Part shown: positions 33,794 through 41,178 of the stretch, piece after piece
Position numbering within the stretch: position 1 is the first letter of the stretch
Layout of the letters: every line of letters starts with the position of its first letter
Origin: a virus
Strand: one strand, 5' to 3'
IMG/VR virus record: IMGVR_UViG_3300008110_000394
Span: 1-42,087 of that record
Length of the DNA: 42,087 bases
Made by a program: the position numbers and the translations under genes
The notes under the pieces: model-generated
The model's input: the letters and a program-made list of their open reading frames with translations, nothing else
Told to the model about the DNA's origin: nothing
The model's database searches: none

Positions 33794-35965
33794 ATGGCGA
33801 CTCCTCAATTATCTCCTGGTGTACTTACTAGAGAGGTTGATTTAACAGTCGGAAGAGCTGAAAACGTATTAGATAACATTGGTGCAATTGCTGGACCATT
33901 TTCGATTGGACCAATCGATGAAGCAATTGACATCACCACAGAACAAGATTTAATTAATGTTTTCGGTAAGCCAATTTCAACTGATGCACAATACGAATAT
34001 TGGCTTAGCGCATCATCATATCTTTCATATGGTGGAGTTCTTAAAGTTGTTAGAACCGATGGGACAACTTTAAAAAATTCTAACGCTGGTGTAGGTGTAG
34101 CAAATACATCAGTGAAAATTAAAAATTACGATGATTACAATTCCAATTTTTCATCTGCTACCTCTTTCAATTTTGCCGCTAAAACTCCTGGAACTTGGGC
34201 AAATGGATTAAAAGTTTGTTTTATTGATGATCTTGGAGACCAAATTATTGGTATTGCTACTACTAGTTTATCTGGAATTGGAGTAACAATTGGAAACGGT
34301 GTATATTCTGATATTAGTGGAACTTCAATTGCTCTTGATGGAACTGTAACCACTTTTGATGGAACTCTCAATGCAATTATCACAGGAGTCTCTACAGATT
34401 CTGTAGATGGTAATAGCACAGTTACAATTAAAATTGTATCCAGAACAACTTCTGGAGGTATTACATCTTCAGTTTCATATGCTAGAGGAAATTCCGCTGC
34501 ATCATTTGAAGCAAATGATAGCATAACCTTTGTCGGATCTGGAAGAGCATCTGAAACTATTACAACAGTTAAAGATTGGTATGATGAGCAAACTTTAGGA
34601 TTGACAAATAGCGTAATCTATTGGAAATCTATTGCTCCTAAACCATCAACAAATGGTTATGTTCTTAACAGATCTGGAAGAAACGATTCTCTTCACATTG
34701 CAGTAGTAGATGATTCTGGTTCAATTACTGGAATCAAAGGTAATATTTTAGAAAAATTTGTAAATCTTTCTAAGGCATTTGATGCTATTTCTGAGGTTAA
34801 TTCTCCACAGAAAATTTATTACAAGAATTTCCTTTCGAATTATTCTTCTTACATTTATGCTGGAGCAAATCCATCTTCAGCAGCAGATGCTTACACTGGA
34901 ACTGTTCCAAGACCAACAGGATTTTCTTCTGGATATACTAAGTTATCTACTTCAGATGGTCTTTGGGGACAAACTTCTCAAGGAACTACATTTAGCACAA
35001 TTGGTAATGTAACTTATAATTTAACTGGTGGTTATGATTATGGTGTTAATGGTGGTATGCAAGCAACCCTTGGGGACTTGATGACATCATATAATATATT
35101 TGCAAATAGAGACTCAATAGAAGTAGATTATTTAATTTGTGGTCCTGGACTTACCAATGAATTTGATTCTCAGGCAAAAGCAAATAAACTGATTGCGATT
35201 GCAACTGGAAGAAAGGATTGTCTTGCTGTTGTTTCTCCACATAGAGCAAGCGTGGTTGATGTATTAAATGCAGATACACAAACCAATAATATTATTAAAT
35301 TCTTTAGTCCAATTTCTTCTTCATCATACGCAGTATTCGATTCTGGATACAAATACATGTATGATAGATTTAATAATGCATTTAGATACATTCCTTGTAA
35401 CGCGGATGTTGCTGGACTGATGATGAGAGTTAACATTAACTCCTATCCTTGGTTCTCTCCTGCTGGACAACAAAGAGGTATTTTGAATAATGCAATTAAA
35501 CTTGCATATAATCCAACAAAACCACAAAGAGATCAACTTTATACCCAAAGAATAAATCCAATTATTACTCAACCTGGACTTGGAATTCTTCTGTTCGGTG
35601 ATAAGACTGGTCTTGGATATGCTTCAGCGTTCGATAGAATTAACGTTCGTCGTCTCTTCCTTACTGTTGAACAGGCACTGGAAAGAGCAGCACAAGCGCA
35701 GTTGTTCGAATTCAATGATTCAATTACAAGATCAAACTTCGTAAATATTGTTGAACCATATCTCAGAGATGTTCAATCAAAGAGAGGTCTTTATGATTTC
35801 CTGGTTATTTGTGATGAGTCAAACAATACTCCAGATGTAATTGATAATAATGAGTTCAGAGCTGACATCTTTATTAAACCAGCTAAATCAATTAACTACG
35901 TGACACTGACATTCGTTGCAACTAGAACTGGAATCAGTTTTGATGAAGTTGCTGGTAGAGTTTGA
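33794..35965 (+). CDS. gp18: contractile tail sheath protein gp18
   Basis: A 723-residue protein (T4: 659). The N-terminus (LSPGVLTREVDLT, then IGAIAGPFSIGPIDEAI) is the conserved sheath entry strand and first domain. The C-terminal core shows INVRRLFLTVEQALERAAQ, FEFNDSITRSNFVNIVEPYL, RGLYDFLVICDESNNTPD and DIFIKPAKSINYVTLTFVATR, the part that interlocks around the tube and drives contraction. The middle (~90-300; Thr/Ser/Gly-rich with repeated DGT and SGI motifs) is the variable, surface-exposed protrusion domain. It has its own promoter and strong ribosome binding site. The C-terminal third is more GC-rich in codon use than the middle. Confidence 0.97.
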   Translation: MATPQLSPGVLTREVDLTVGRAENVLDNIGAIAGPFSIGPIDEAIDITTEQDLINVFGKPISTDAQYEYWLSASSYLSYGGVLKVVRTDGTTLKNSNAGVGVANTSVKIKNYDDYNSNFSSATSFNFAAKTPGTWANGLKVCFIDDLGDQIIGIATTSLSGIGVTIGNGVYSDISGTSIALDGTVTTFDGTLNAIITGVSTDSVDGNSTVTIKIVSRTTSGGITSSVSYARGNSAASFEANDSITFVGSGRASETITTVKDWYDEQTLGLTNSVIYWKSIAPKPSTNGYVLNRSGRNDSLHIAVVDDSGSITGIKGNILEKFVNLSKAFDAISEVNSPQKIYYKNFLSNYSSYIYAGANPSSAADAYTGTVPRPTGFSSGYTKLSTSDGLWGQTSQGTTFSTIGNVTYNLTGGYDYGVNGGMQATLGDLMTSYNIFANRDSIEVDYLICGPGLTNEFDSQAKANKLIAIATGRKDCLAVVSPHRASVVDVLNADTQTNNIIKFFSPISSSSYAVFDSGYKYMYDRFNNAFRYIPCNADVAGLMMRVNINSYPWFSPAGQQRGILNNAIKLAYNPTKPQRDQLYTQRINPIITQPGLGILLFGDKTGLGYASAFDRINVRRLFLTVEQALERAAQAQLFEFNDSITRSNFVNIVEPYLRDVQSKRGLYDFLVICDESNNTPDVIDNNEFRADIFIKPAKSINYVTLTFVATRTGISFDEVAGRV

Positions 35966-35989
35966 TAACCTTATAGAAATTAAAAAAAC

Positions 35990-35995
35990 GGAGGT
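35990..35995 (+). promoter_or_regulatory. strong ribosome binding site of gp19
   Basis: GGAGGT lies eight bases before ATG 36004. It is the best Shine-Dalgarno in the window and fits very high tail tube synthesis. Confidence 0.75.
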
Positions 35996-36003
35996 AACTT
36001 AAA

Positions 36004-36645
36004 ATGACTCAACAAGTTAGCAACAGACCAAATATCAGAAACATCTCAAACTTCAAGGAGAAACTTGCAGGTGGTGGTGCAAGACCCAATATTTTCGAAG
36101 TTTCTATTCCAGATTTTCCTGATTTTGCAAAAAATCAGTGGGACAACAATACAAGATTAACTTTTAATTTCCTTTGCAAAGCTGCAGCACTTCCTGCATC
36201 TAACGTTGCCCCAATTGATGTTCCTTTCAGAGGAAGAATTCTGAAAGTTGCTGGAGACAGAACATTTGATACTTGGACAGTAACAATCATTAATGATGAA
36301 GATTTCAAAATCAGACACGCTTTTGAAGTTTGGATGAATGGAATCAACAAACTTGATAATGCTACTGGAGCAACTAGCCCATCTTCTTATATGAGAGATG
36401 CATTTGTCTATCAATTAGGAAGAAGTGGACGAGTAAACGGCGTGAATGCAGTAACAGATGCAATTAATACTGGTTCTACTGGAGAAGCAACAGTATTGAG
36501 ATCTTATAAATTCTATGATATTTTCCCAACTAATATTTCTCAGATTGATCTTTCATACGAAACATCTGACACTATTGAGGAATTTACTGTAGAATTCCAA
36601 GTCCAATACTATGAAATTAATGGTGGTCCTGGAAATATTAAATAA
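36004..36645 (+). CDS. gp19: tail tube protein gp19
   Basis: A 213-residue protein (T4: 163). The sequence has the gp19 order: an N-terminal GGARPNIFEVSIPDFPDF strand, TFNFLCKAAALPASNVAPIDVPFRGRILKVAGDRTFDTW (the central conserved stretch), IRHAFEVWMNGIN, and a C-terminal IFPTNISQIDLSYETSDTIEEFTVEFQVQYY. This is the Hcp/tube fold that stacks in hexamer rings inside the sheath. It follows gp18 after 38 bases, as in T4. The extra length over T4 lies mainly around residues 115-165 and in the N-terminus. Confidence 0.96.
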   Translation: MTQQVSNRPNIRNISNFKEKLAGGGARPNIFEVSIPDFPDFAKNQWDNNTRLTFNFLCKAAALPASNVAPIDVPFRGRILKVAGDRTFDTWTVTIINDEDFKIRHAFEVWMNGINKLDNATGATSPSSYMRDAFVYQLGRSGRVNGVNAVTDAINTGSTGEATVLRSYKFYDIFPTNISQIDLSYETSDTIEEFTVEFQVQYYEINGGPGNIK

Positions 36646-36648
36646 ATA
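36641..36648 (+). promoter_or_regulatory. late promoter box before gp20
   Basis: AATAAATA begins within the gp19 stop region and lies 31 bases before the portal ATG. The sequence fits; readthrough from gp19 is equally likely to feed gp20. Confidence 0.4.
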
Positions 36649-36678
36649 ATATCACTCAGTTAATAAGTAAAATAAATT

Positions 36679-38364
36679 ATGGCGAGATTATTTGGATTCT
36701 CAATTGATGATAATGAATCATTAGCACCTAGTGTAGTGTCCCCCGTTCCTCAAAATAATGAGGACGGGGTTGATCACTATTTAACTAGTGGGTTTTTTGG
36801 TTCGTATGTAGATATTGAAGGAGTCTATAGAACTGAATTTGATTTGATTAAGAGATATCGTGAAATGTCTCTTCATCCAGAAGTTGATAGTGCAATTGAA
36901 GATATCGTAAACGAAGCTATAGTAAGTGATAGCAATGATACTCCAGTTCAAATTGAACTTTCAAATCTTAATGCTAGTGATGGAATAAAAAGAAAGATTA
37001 GAGAAGAATTTAAGTATATTTTAGAGTTATTGGACTTTGATAAAAAGTGTCACGAGATTTATAGAAACTGGTATGTTGATGGTAGATTATTCTACCATAA
37101 AGTAATTGATATAAAAAGACCTCAAGAAGGAATACAAGAACTTAGATATATCGATTCAATGAAAATTCGATATGTCAGACAACAAAAGAAAGTAAATAAC
37201 GATAGATATAATCTTTCTGCAAGGAATACTGATAATCCTATGGATTATGAATTCCCAGAAATCGAAGAGTACTTTGTATATAATCCAAAACAGACTTACC
37301 CTGTTGGGGCAACTGGTGGGCAGGCAAACGGAAGTTCATCTGCAAATCCAGGAATAAAAATGACAAGAGATTCAATTACATATTGTACTTCTGGTCTTGT
37401 AGATAGAAATAAGGGAACAACATTATCATATTTAAATAAAGCAATTAAAGCACTCAATCAACTCAGAATGATTGAGGATTCTTTGGTTATCTATAGATTA
37501 TCTCGTGCTCCAGAGCGTCGTATTTTCTACATCGACGTAGGTAATCTCCCTAAAGTAAAAGCAGAGCAATATCTTCGTGACGTTATGATGCGTTATCGTA
37601 ACAAACTTGTATACGATGCATCAACTGGAGAAATCCGTGATGATAAAAAGTTTATGAGTATGCTTGAAGATTTCTGGCTTCCTCGCCGTGAAGGTGGTAG
37701 AGGAACAGAAATTTCTACTCTTCCTGGTGGACAAAATCTTGGGGAAATTACAGATATTAAGTATTTCCAATCCAAACTTTATAGATCTTTAAATGTTCCC
37801 CCTTCAAGAATGGAAGGTGAAGGTGGATTCAATTTAGGTCGTTCATCAGAAATTCTTAGGGATGAACTTAAATTTACTAAATTTGTTGGACGTTTGAGAA
37901 AGCGTTTTTCAAATATGTTTAATGATATGTTGAAGACTCAATTAATTTTAAAAAATATCATCACTCCAGAAGATTGGAGAGTGATGTCTGAGCATATTCA
38001 ATATGATTTCTTATATGATAATCACTTCTCAGAACTTAAAGATGCAGAATTGCTCACTGAGAGATTAAATCTTGCTGCTACTGCTGAACCATATATTGGA
38101 AAATATTATTCTCAAGATTATGTCCGTCGTAAAATTCTTCGTCAAACGGATCAAGAAATAATTGAACAAGATATGATCATTGAAAAAGAAATTGAAAGTG
38201 GAAAAATTCCAGATCCAAATGCACCGATTGATCCAGCAACAGGAATGCCAATGGATCCACAAACAGCAAATATGAATCTTGGTCAACCTGTAATGGAACC
38301 AGATGTTACAAAAGATGCTGAAACAACTCAAGTAAAAGATAAATCTACAGAACTCTCAAAATAA
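36679..38364 (+). CDS. gp20: portal vertex protein gp20
   Basis: A 561-residue protein (T4: 524). Characteristic segments are GVDHYLTSGFFGSYVDIEGV, FDLIKRYREMSLHPEVDSAIEDIVNEAIV, RLFYHKVIDIKRPQEGIQELRYIDS, LVIYRLSRAPERRIFYIDVGNLPK, MMRYRNKLVYDASTGEI and the EDFWLPRREGGRGTEI stem/clip region. It forms the dodecameric DNA channel at one head vertex, the assembly start point of the prohead and the docking site for gp17 and the neck. Codons 37480-37720 are clearly richer in CGT and GC than the flanks. A strong hairpin lies in the first codons (36741-36769). The Pro/Met-rich C-terminal tail (DPNAPIDPATGMPMDPQ) looks disordered. Confidence 0.97.
   Translation: MARLFGFSIDDNESLAPSVVSPVPQNNEDGVDHYLTSGFFGSYVDIEGVYRTEFDLIKRYREMSLHPEVDSAIEDIVNEAIVSDSNDTPVQIELSNLNASDGIKRKIREEFKYILELLDFDKKCHEIYRNWYVDGRLFYHKVIDIKRPQEGIQELRYIDSMKIRYVRQQKKVNNDRYNLSARNTDNPMDYEFPEIEEYFVYNPKQTYPVGATGGQANGSSSANPGIKMTRDSITYCTSGLVDRNKGTTLSYLNKAIKALNQLRMIEDSLVIYRLSRAPERRIFYIDVGNLPKVKAEQYLRDVMMRYRNKLVYDASTGEIRDDKKFMSMLEDFWLPRREGGRGTEISTLPGGQNLGEITDIKYFQSKLYRSLNVPPSRMEGEGGFNLGRSSEILRDELKFTKFVGRLRKRFSNMFNDMLKTQLILKNIITPEDWRVMSEHIQYDFLYDNHFSELKDAELLTERLNLAATAEPYIGKYYSQDYVRRKILRQTDQEIIEQDMIIEKEIESGKIPDPNAPIDPATGMPMDPQTANMNLGQPVMEPDVTKDAETTQVKDKSTELSK
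36741..36798 (+). terminator. hairpin pair plus T-tract inside the start of gp20 (possible attenuator)
   Basis: CCCCGTTCCTCA (36741-36752) pairs with TGAGGACGGGG (36759-36769) through 11 base pairs with one bulged T and a six-base AAATAA loop. A second, weaker stem CACTA/TAGTG (36775-36779 and 36786-36790) is followed after two bases by six T (36793-36798). The GC-rich stem is exceptional in this AT-rich region. It lies 62 bases inside the portal gene and just downstream of the very highly expressed tube gene. It could lower transcription into gp20, or hinder ribosomes; both are inference. Confidence 0.5.
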
Positions 38365-38370
38365 TTTCTT

Positions 38371-38378
38371 CTAAATAA
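38371..38378 (+). promoter_or_regulatory. late promoter box before the prohead core genes
   Basis: CTAAATAA lies 28 bases before ATG 38406, in the 41-base gap after the portal gene. It is the CTAAATA type seen also at 23566. Confidence 0.45.
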
Positions 38379-38405
38379 ATTATAATTAAAATTGCTTTTA
38401 TTTTT

Positions 38406-38570
38406 ATGGATGAACTTATGGATATGATTATGGGTGATGAATCTCCATCACAAATTAGCGATAGAATTAAAGAACTTCTTTATGTAAAAGCGGGAGAAAG
38501 AATTGATACTCTTAGACCCGAAGTTGCTGATGTAATGTTTAACACTAATACAGAATCAGAAGAAGAATGA
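38406..38570 (+). CDS. gp67: prohead core protein gp67-like (54 aa)
   Basis: A 54-residue protein located directly after the portal gene, where T4 has gene 67. The pattern MDELMDMIMGDESPSQISDR with IKELLYVKAGERIDTLRPEVADVMF resembles the T4 gp67 N-terminal helix pair (start LIEAI, then KLFAEAMAARTIDLIKEEK), followed by an acidic end (NTNTESEEE). T4 gp67 is 80 residues with a longer acidic tail. gp67 is part of the scaffold core and is cut by the gp21 protease. Its stop overlaps the next start (ATGA at 38567-38570). Assignment rests on position and helix pattern. Confidence 0.7.
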   Translation: MDELMDMIMGDESPSQISDRIKELLYVKAGERIDTLRPEVADVMFNTNTESEEE

Positions 38571-38887
38571 AATCTTACAAGCAATTTATTTCAGAATCTG
38601 TTAATATTGCTGGCGATTTCACAGGAAATCTCTACATTAATTCTCAATCAGAGCAACCTCAACAGGTTGGTGAGAGTTATGTTGCAGATGTTATGTGGCA
38701 AGGTAATCTTTATAGGTTAGAATTAGTAACTAAATTTGGATTACCTTCAAAACAGGAACTTGGTGAGCAACTTCAGAATGAATATCCTGGAGCAATTGTT
38801 CATCAAATTTATCCTGCAGAGGAAAAGAATTTTAACATTAAAAACGCAAAGAGATATCACCCTTCAAAATTAGAATGGATTGATTGA
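38567..38887 (+). CDS. WRG-domain protein in the gene 68 position (106 aa)
   Basis: A 106-residue protein starting MKSYKQFISESVNIAGDF. The N-terminal peptide of the form MKSYKQFISE is common among T4-like prohead-associated proteins. Residues ~38-85 (VADVMWQGNLYRLELVTKFGLP, ELGEQL, then NEYPGAIVHQIYP) match a domain in the 531-aa protein at ~306-350 (W-x-G-x-x-Y, later LP-x-x-x-E, later YPG). It sits where T4 has core gene 68, but I do not see clear gp68 similarity. It overlaps the gp67-like gene by four bases. Likely a small head or core component; function unknown. Confidence 0.65.
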   Translation: MKSYKQFISESVNIAGDFTGNLYINSQSEQPQQVGESYVADVMWQGNLYRLELVTKFGLPSKQELGEQLQNEYPGAIVHQIYPAEEKNFNIKNAKRYHPSKLEWID

Positions 38888-38890
38888 TAA

Positions 38891-40165
38891 ATGGCTCAGT
38901 GGAATAAGACTACACAAGACTTCTTAAACCAAGAAAGAAGTCTTTTTGAAACCTTCAATATTGCAGATCACTGGGGAAACCAGACAGACTGGAGACCTCA
39001 GTTTTCTAATAATAATAGATTAAAGACTGCACCATTCCAAACAGTTTTCTTTAATACTTTTCAGTATGGTAAAGAAACTGATGTTTGGGATGAGAGAATC
39101 GTTGGAGTTGGAACTGCAACATGGAACCAATATTCCAGTAATGTCACTATGCAGGTTGGTGTTACTACAGGAAGTAAGATTATCAGACAGACCAAGAATG
39201 TGATGAGATACATTCCTGGTAGACCAGCAACACTTGCGTTTGCAATCAGATTAGAACAACCTCAAGTTGGCATTCGCAGAAGATTTGGGTTGTTTGATGA
39301 TAGTAATGGTGCTTACTTTGAGGATAATGGTGGAACTTATTCATATGTCATTCGCACCACTACCTCTGGAATTACTACAGAAAGAAGAGTATTCAGAGAT
39401 GAATGGAATGGTGAAAAGTTTGATGGTAATGGTTGGACTGGTGTAACTGCAGACCCAACAAAACAACAAATGATTTCTATAAGTTATGAGTGGTATGGTG
39501 CGGGAACCGTAGATTTTAATTGGTTAATGGAAGGTGAGACGATTAAGAGTCACACATTTTATAACTCAAATAATCTTGATAAAGTTTGGTGTTCCACTCC
39601 ATTCCTTCCAATTCGTCTAGAACTTGAGAATGTAACTGGTGTTGCTGGGACTCATTATCTTTATCAAGGTTCCAACTCTCTCATTCAAGATGGTAATGTG
39701 GATAAACTTGGAACTCTTTTGAGTCAGTCCAATGGTATTACTGGCACTACAATGTCAGTTTCAAATACATTTTATCCAATTGTAAGTTTACGACTTAAAT
39801 CAAGTGCTCTCAATTCAGTAATGCTTTTGAGGTCTTTGCAGGCAGTAACAAATGACAATACAAATGTTTATTGGAAACTTTTGCAGAATACAACATTAAC
39901 CAATCCAGTCTGGACAAATCACGCAGATGTAGATTCTTTTGTTCAGTTTGATACTTCTGCAACTGCACTTTCTGGTGGTAGAGATATTCTTTCTGGATTT
40001 GTGGTTTCTGGTGGTTCAACTTTGATTGAGATTGATAGACTTGCAGACTTACAACTTGGTAGAAGTGATATTGGAACAATCAGTGATACTTTTACTCTTG
40101 CTTGTGCATCTCCCAACACCAACAAAGCAGCACTTGCAGTATTGAACTGGATTGAACAAAGATAA
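38891..40165 (+). CDS. virion-type structural protein inserted before gp21 (424 aa)
   Basis: A 424-residue protein with no T4 counterpart at this position. It begins MAQWNKTTQDFLNQERSLFE. The conserved-looking core has TVFFNTFQYGKETDVWDERI, a long beta region with MRYIPGRPATLAFAIRLEQP and RRRFGLFDDSNGAYFEDNGG, then DFNWLMEGETIKSH and CSTPFLPIRLELEN. I recall similar proteins in marine phages annotated only as structural. The beta-rich make-up and absence of enzymatic motifs fit a head decoration or fibre protein. It begins three bases after the previous stop, without a clear ribosome binding site. Codons are less AT-biased than in the giant gene, which may mean separate acquisition. Confidence 0.75.
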   Translation: MAQWNKTTQDFLNQERSLFETFNIADHWGNQTDWRPQFSNNNRLKTAPFQTVFFNTFQYGKETDVWDERIVGVGTATWNQYSSNVTMQVGVTTGSKIIRQTKNVMRYIPGRPATLAFAIRLEQPQVGIRRRFGLFDDSNGAYFEDNGGTYSYVIRTTTSGITTERRVFRDEWNGEKFDGNGWTGVTADPTKQQMISISYEWYGAGTVDFNWLMEGETIKSHTFYNSNNLDKVWCSTPFLPIRLELENVTGVAGTHYLYQGSNSLIQDGNVDKLGTLLSQSNGITGTTMSVSNTFYPIVSLRLKSSALNSVMLLRSLQAVTNDNTNVYWKLLQNTTLTNPVWTNHADVDSFVQFDTSATALSGGRDILSGFVVSGGSTLIEIDRLADLQLGRSDIGTISDTFTLACASPNTNKAALAVLNWIEQR

Positions 40166-40168
40166 TTT

Positions 40169-40176
40169 AATAAATA
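40169..40176 (+). promoter_or_regulatory. late promoter box before the 88-aa gene
   Basis: AATAAATA, starting three bases after the 424-aa gene stop, lies 25 bases before ATG 40201, in a 35-base AT-rich gap. The placement fits a late promoter for the 88-aa protein and gp21. Confidence 0.45.
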
Positions 40177-40200
40177 ACTAATAAACTCTTTATTATAACA

Positions 40201-40467
40201 ATGCAAAGAACAAAAATAATTGAAACTGAATCTACAACAGCAACAACTGCTGGTGCTGCAACTAGCATCGGTAGTGCAACTTGCGTGAGATTACATAATA
40301 ATACTACAGGAATTGTTACTGTTGGAGTATCAACTTCGGTTGGTGCAGCAACAACTAATTATTTTTCTATGCCAGCGAGTTCTGTAGAATTTTTAGAAAA
40401 ACTTCCGACAGATGTTATTTGGACATCTTCAGCAATTAAAGCAGCAAAAGTAGGACTTACGAATTAA
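40201..40467 (+). CDS. small beta-rich structural protein (88 aa)
   Basis: An 88-residue protein: MQRTKIIETESTTATTAGAA, then SIGSATCVRLHNNTTGIVTV, NYFSMPASSVEFLEKLPTD and VIWTSSAIKAAKVGLTN. Alternating small and hydrophobic residues suggest a compact beta-sandwich, such as a capsid or tail decoration protein. I recall near-identical small proteins next to gp21 in cyanophages without an assigned role. It lies four bases before gp21, with its own promoter-like box. Confidence 0.7.
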   Translation: MQRTKIIETESTTATTAGAATSIGSATCVRLHNNTTGIVTVGVSTSVGAATTNYFSMPASSVEFLEKLPTDVIWTSSAIKAAKVGLTN

Positions 40468-40471
40468 AAAA

Positions 40472-41122
40472 ATGAAACTCATCAGAGAAGAAATCGAAAA
40501 AGTTCAAGTCATCACTGAAAGTGTTGGTGGTAAAAAGCAATTATTCATTCAAGGAGTTTTTCTTCAAAGTGAATGCGTAAATCGCAATGGAAGAATGTAT
40601 CCTTTCCAAATTATGGAAAGAGAAGTAAAAAGATATAATGAAAATTATGTTGAAAAAGGTCGTGCTTTAGGCGAACTTGGTCATCCAGATGGACCAACAG
40701 TAAATTTGGATAGAGTTTGCCACAAAATTACTGAACTTAAGCAGGACGGTAATAACTTCATTGGTAAGGCACAAATTCTTTCTACACCAATGGGCAAAAT
40801 TGCCGAGTCGCTTCTCAAAGATGGAGTAACCCTCGGCGTTTCTTCTCGTGGTATTGGTTCATTAAGAGAAAATAATAAGGGATACAAAGAAGTAGGCGAA
40901 GATTTTATGCTTGCAACTGCAGCAGATATCGTTGCTGATCCTTCTGCACCTGATGCTTTTGTTCAGGGAATTATGGAAGGAAAAGAGTGGGTCTGGGATG
41001 GGGGTCTTCTCCGTGAAAAATTAGCGGAAAATACAAGAAATAGAATTAATACTCTAGTTGATCAACGCAGATTAGAAGAGCATAAAATTCAATTATTCAA
41101 TGATTTTATAAATTCACTGTAA
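40472..41122 (+). CDS. gp21: prohead core protease gp21
   Basis: A 216-residue protein (T4: 212). The herpesvirus assemblin-like protease pattern is clear: FIQGVFLQSECVNRNGRMYP, the His in GELGHPDGPTVNL (His71) and the Ser pair in LGVSSRGIGSL (Ser124/Ser125), corresponding to the His and Ser of the T4 catalytic set. Further on are ADIVADPSAPDAFVQGIMEG. It is built into the prohead core, activates itself and cuts the scaffold (gp22, gp67) and the N-terminal part of the major capsid protein. It is followed by gp22 as in T4. Confidence 0.96.
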   Translation: MKLIREEIEKVQVITESVGGKKQLFIQGVFLQSECVNRNGRMYPFQIMEREVKRYNENYVEKGRALGELGHPDGPTVNLDRVCHKITELKQDGNNFIGKAQILSTPMGKIAESLLKDGVTLGVSSRGIGSLRENNKGYKEVGEDFMLATAADIVADPSAPDAFVQGIMEGKEWVWDGGLLREKLAENTRNRINTLVDQRRLEEHKIQLFNDFINSL

Positions 41123-41132
41123 TTTCTCAAAT

Positions 41133-41140
41133 TATAAATA
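41133..41140 (+). promoter_or_regulatory. perfect T4 late promoter box before gp22
   Basis: TATAAATA is an exact match to the T4 late consensus, 38 bases before the gp22 ATG in a 56-base gap. It is the best promoter candidate in the window, placed in front of scaffold gp22 and presumably the major capsid gene 23 beyond the edge. Confidence 0.65.
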
Positions 41141-41167
41141 AATATAGATTATAACTAAAGGTTAATC

Positions 41168-41173
41168 GGAGAG
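41168..41173 (+). promoter_or_regulatory. strong ribosome binding site of gp22
   Basis: GGAGAG lies five bases before ATG 41179, which decides this start. A strong site fits the high copy number of the scaffold. Confidence 0.7.
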
Positions 41174-41178
41174 TTCAA

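Noticed and set aside
34135-34524. Minus-strand 129-codon open frame within gp18
   Set aside because: Lies wholly inside the well-supported tail sheath gene and shows no domain-like character.
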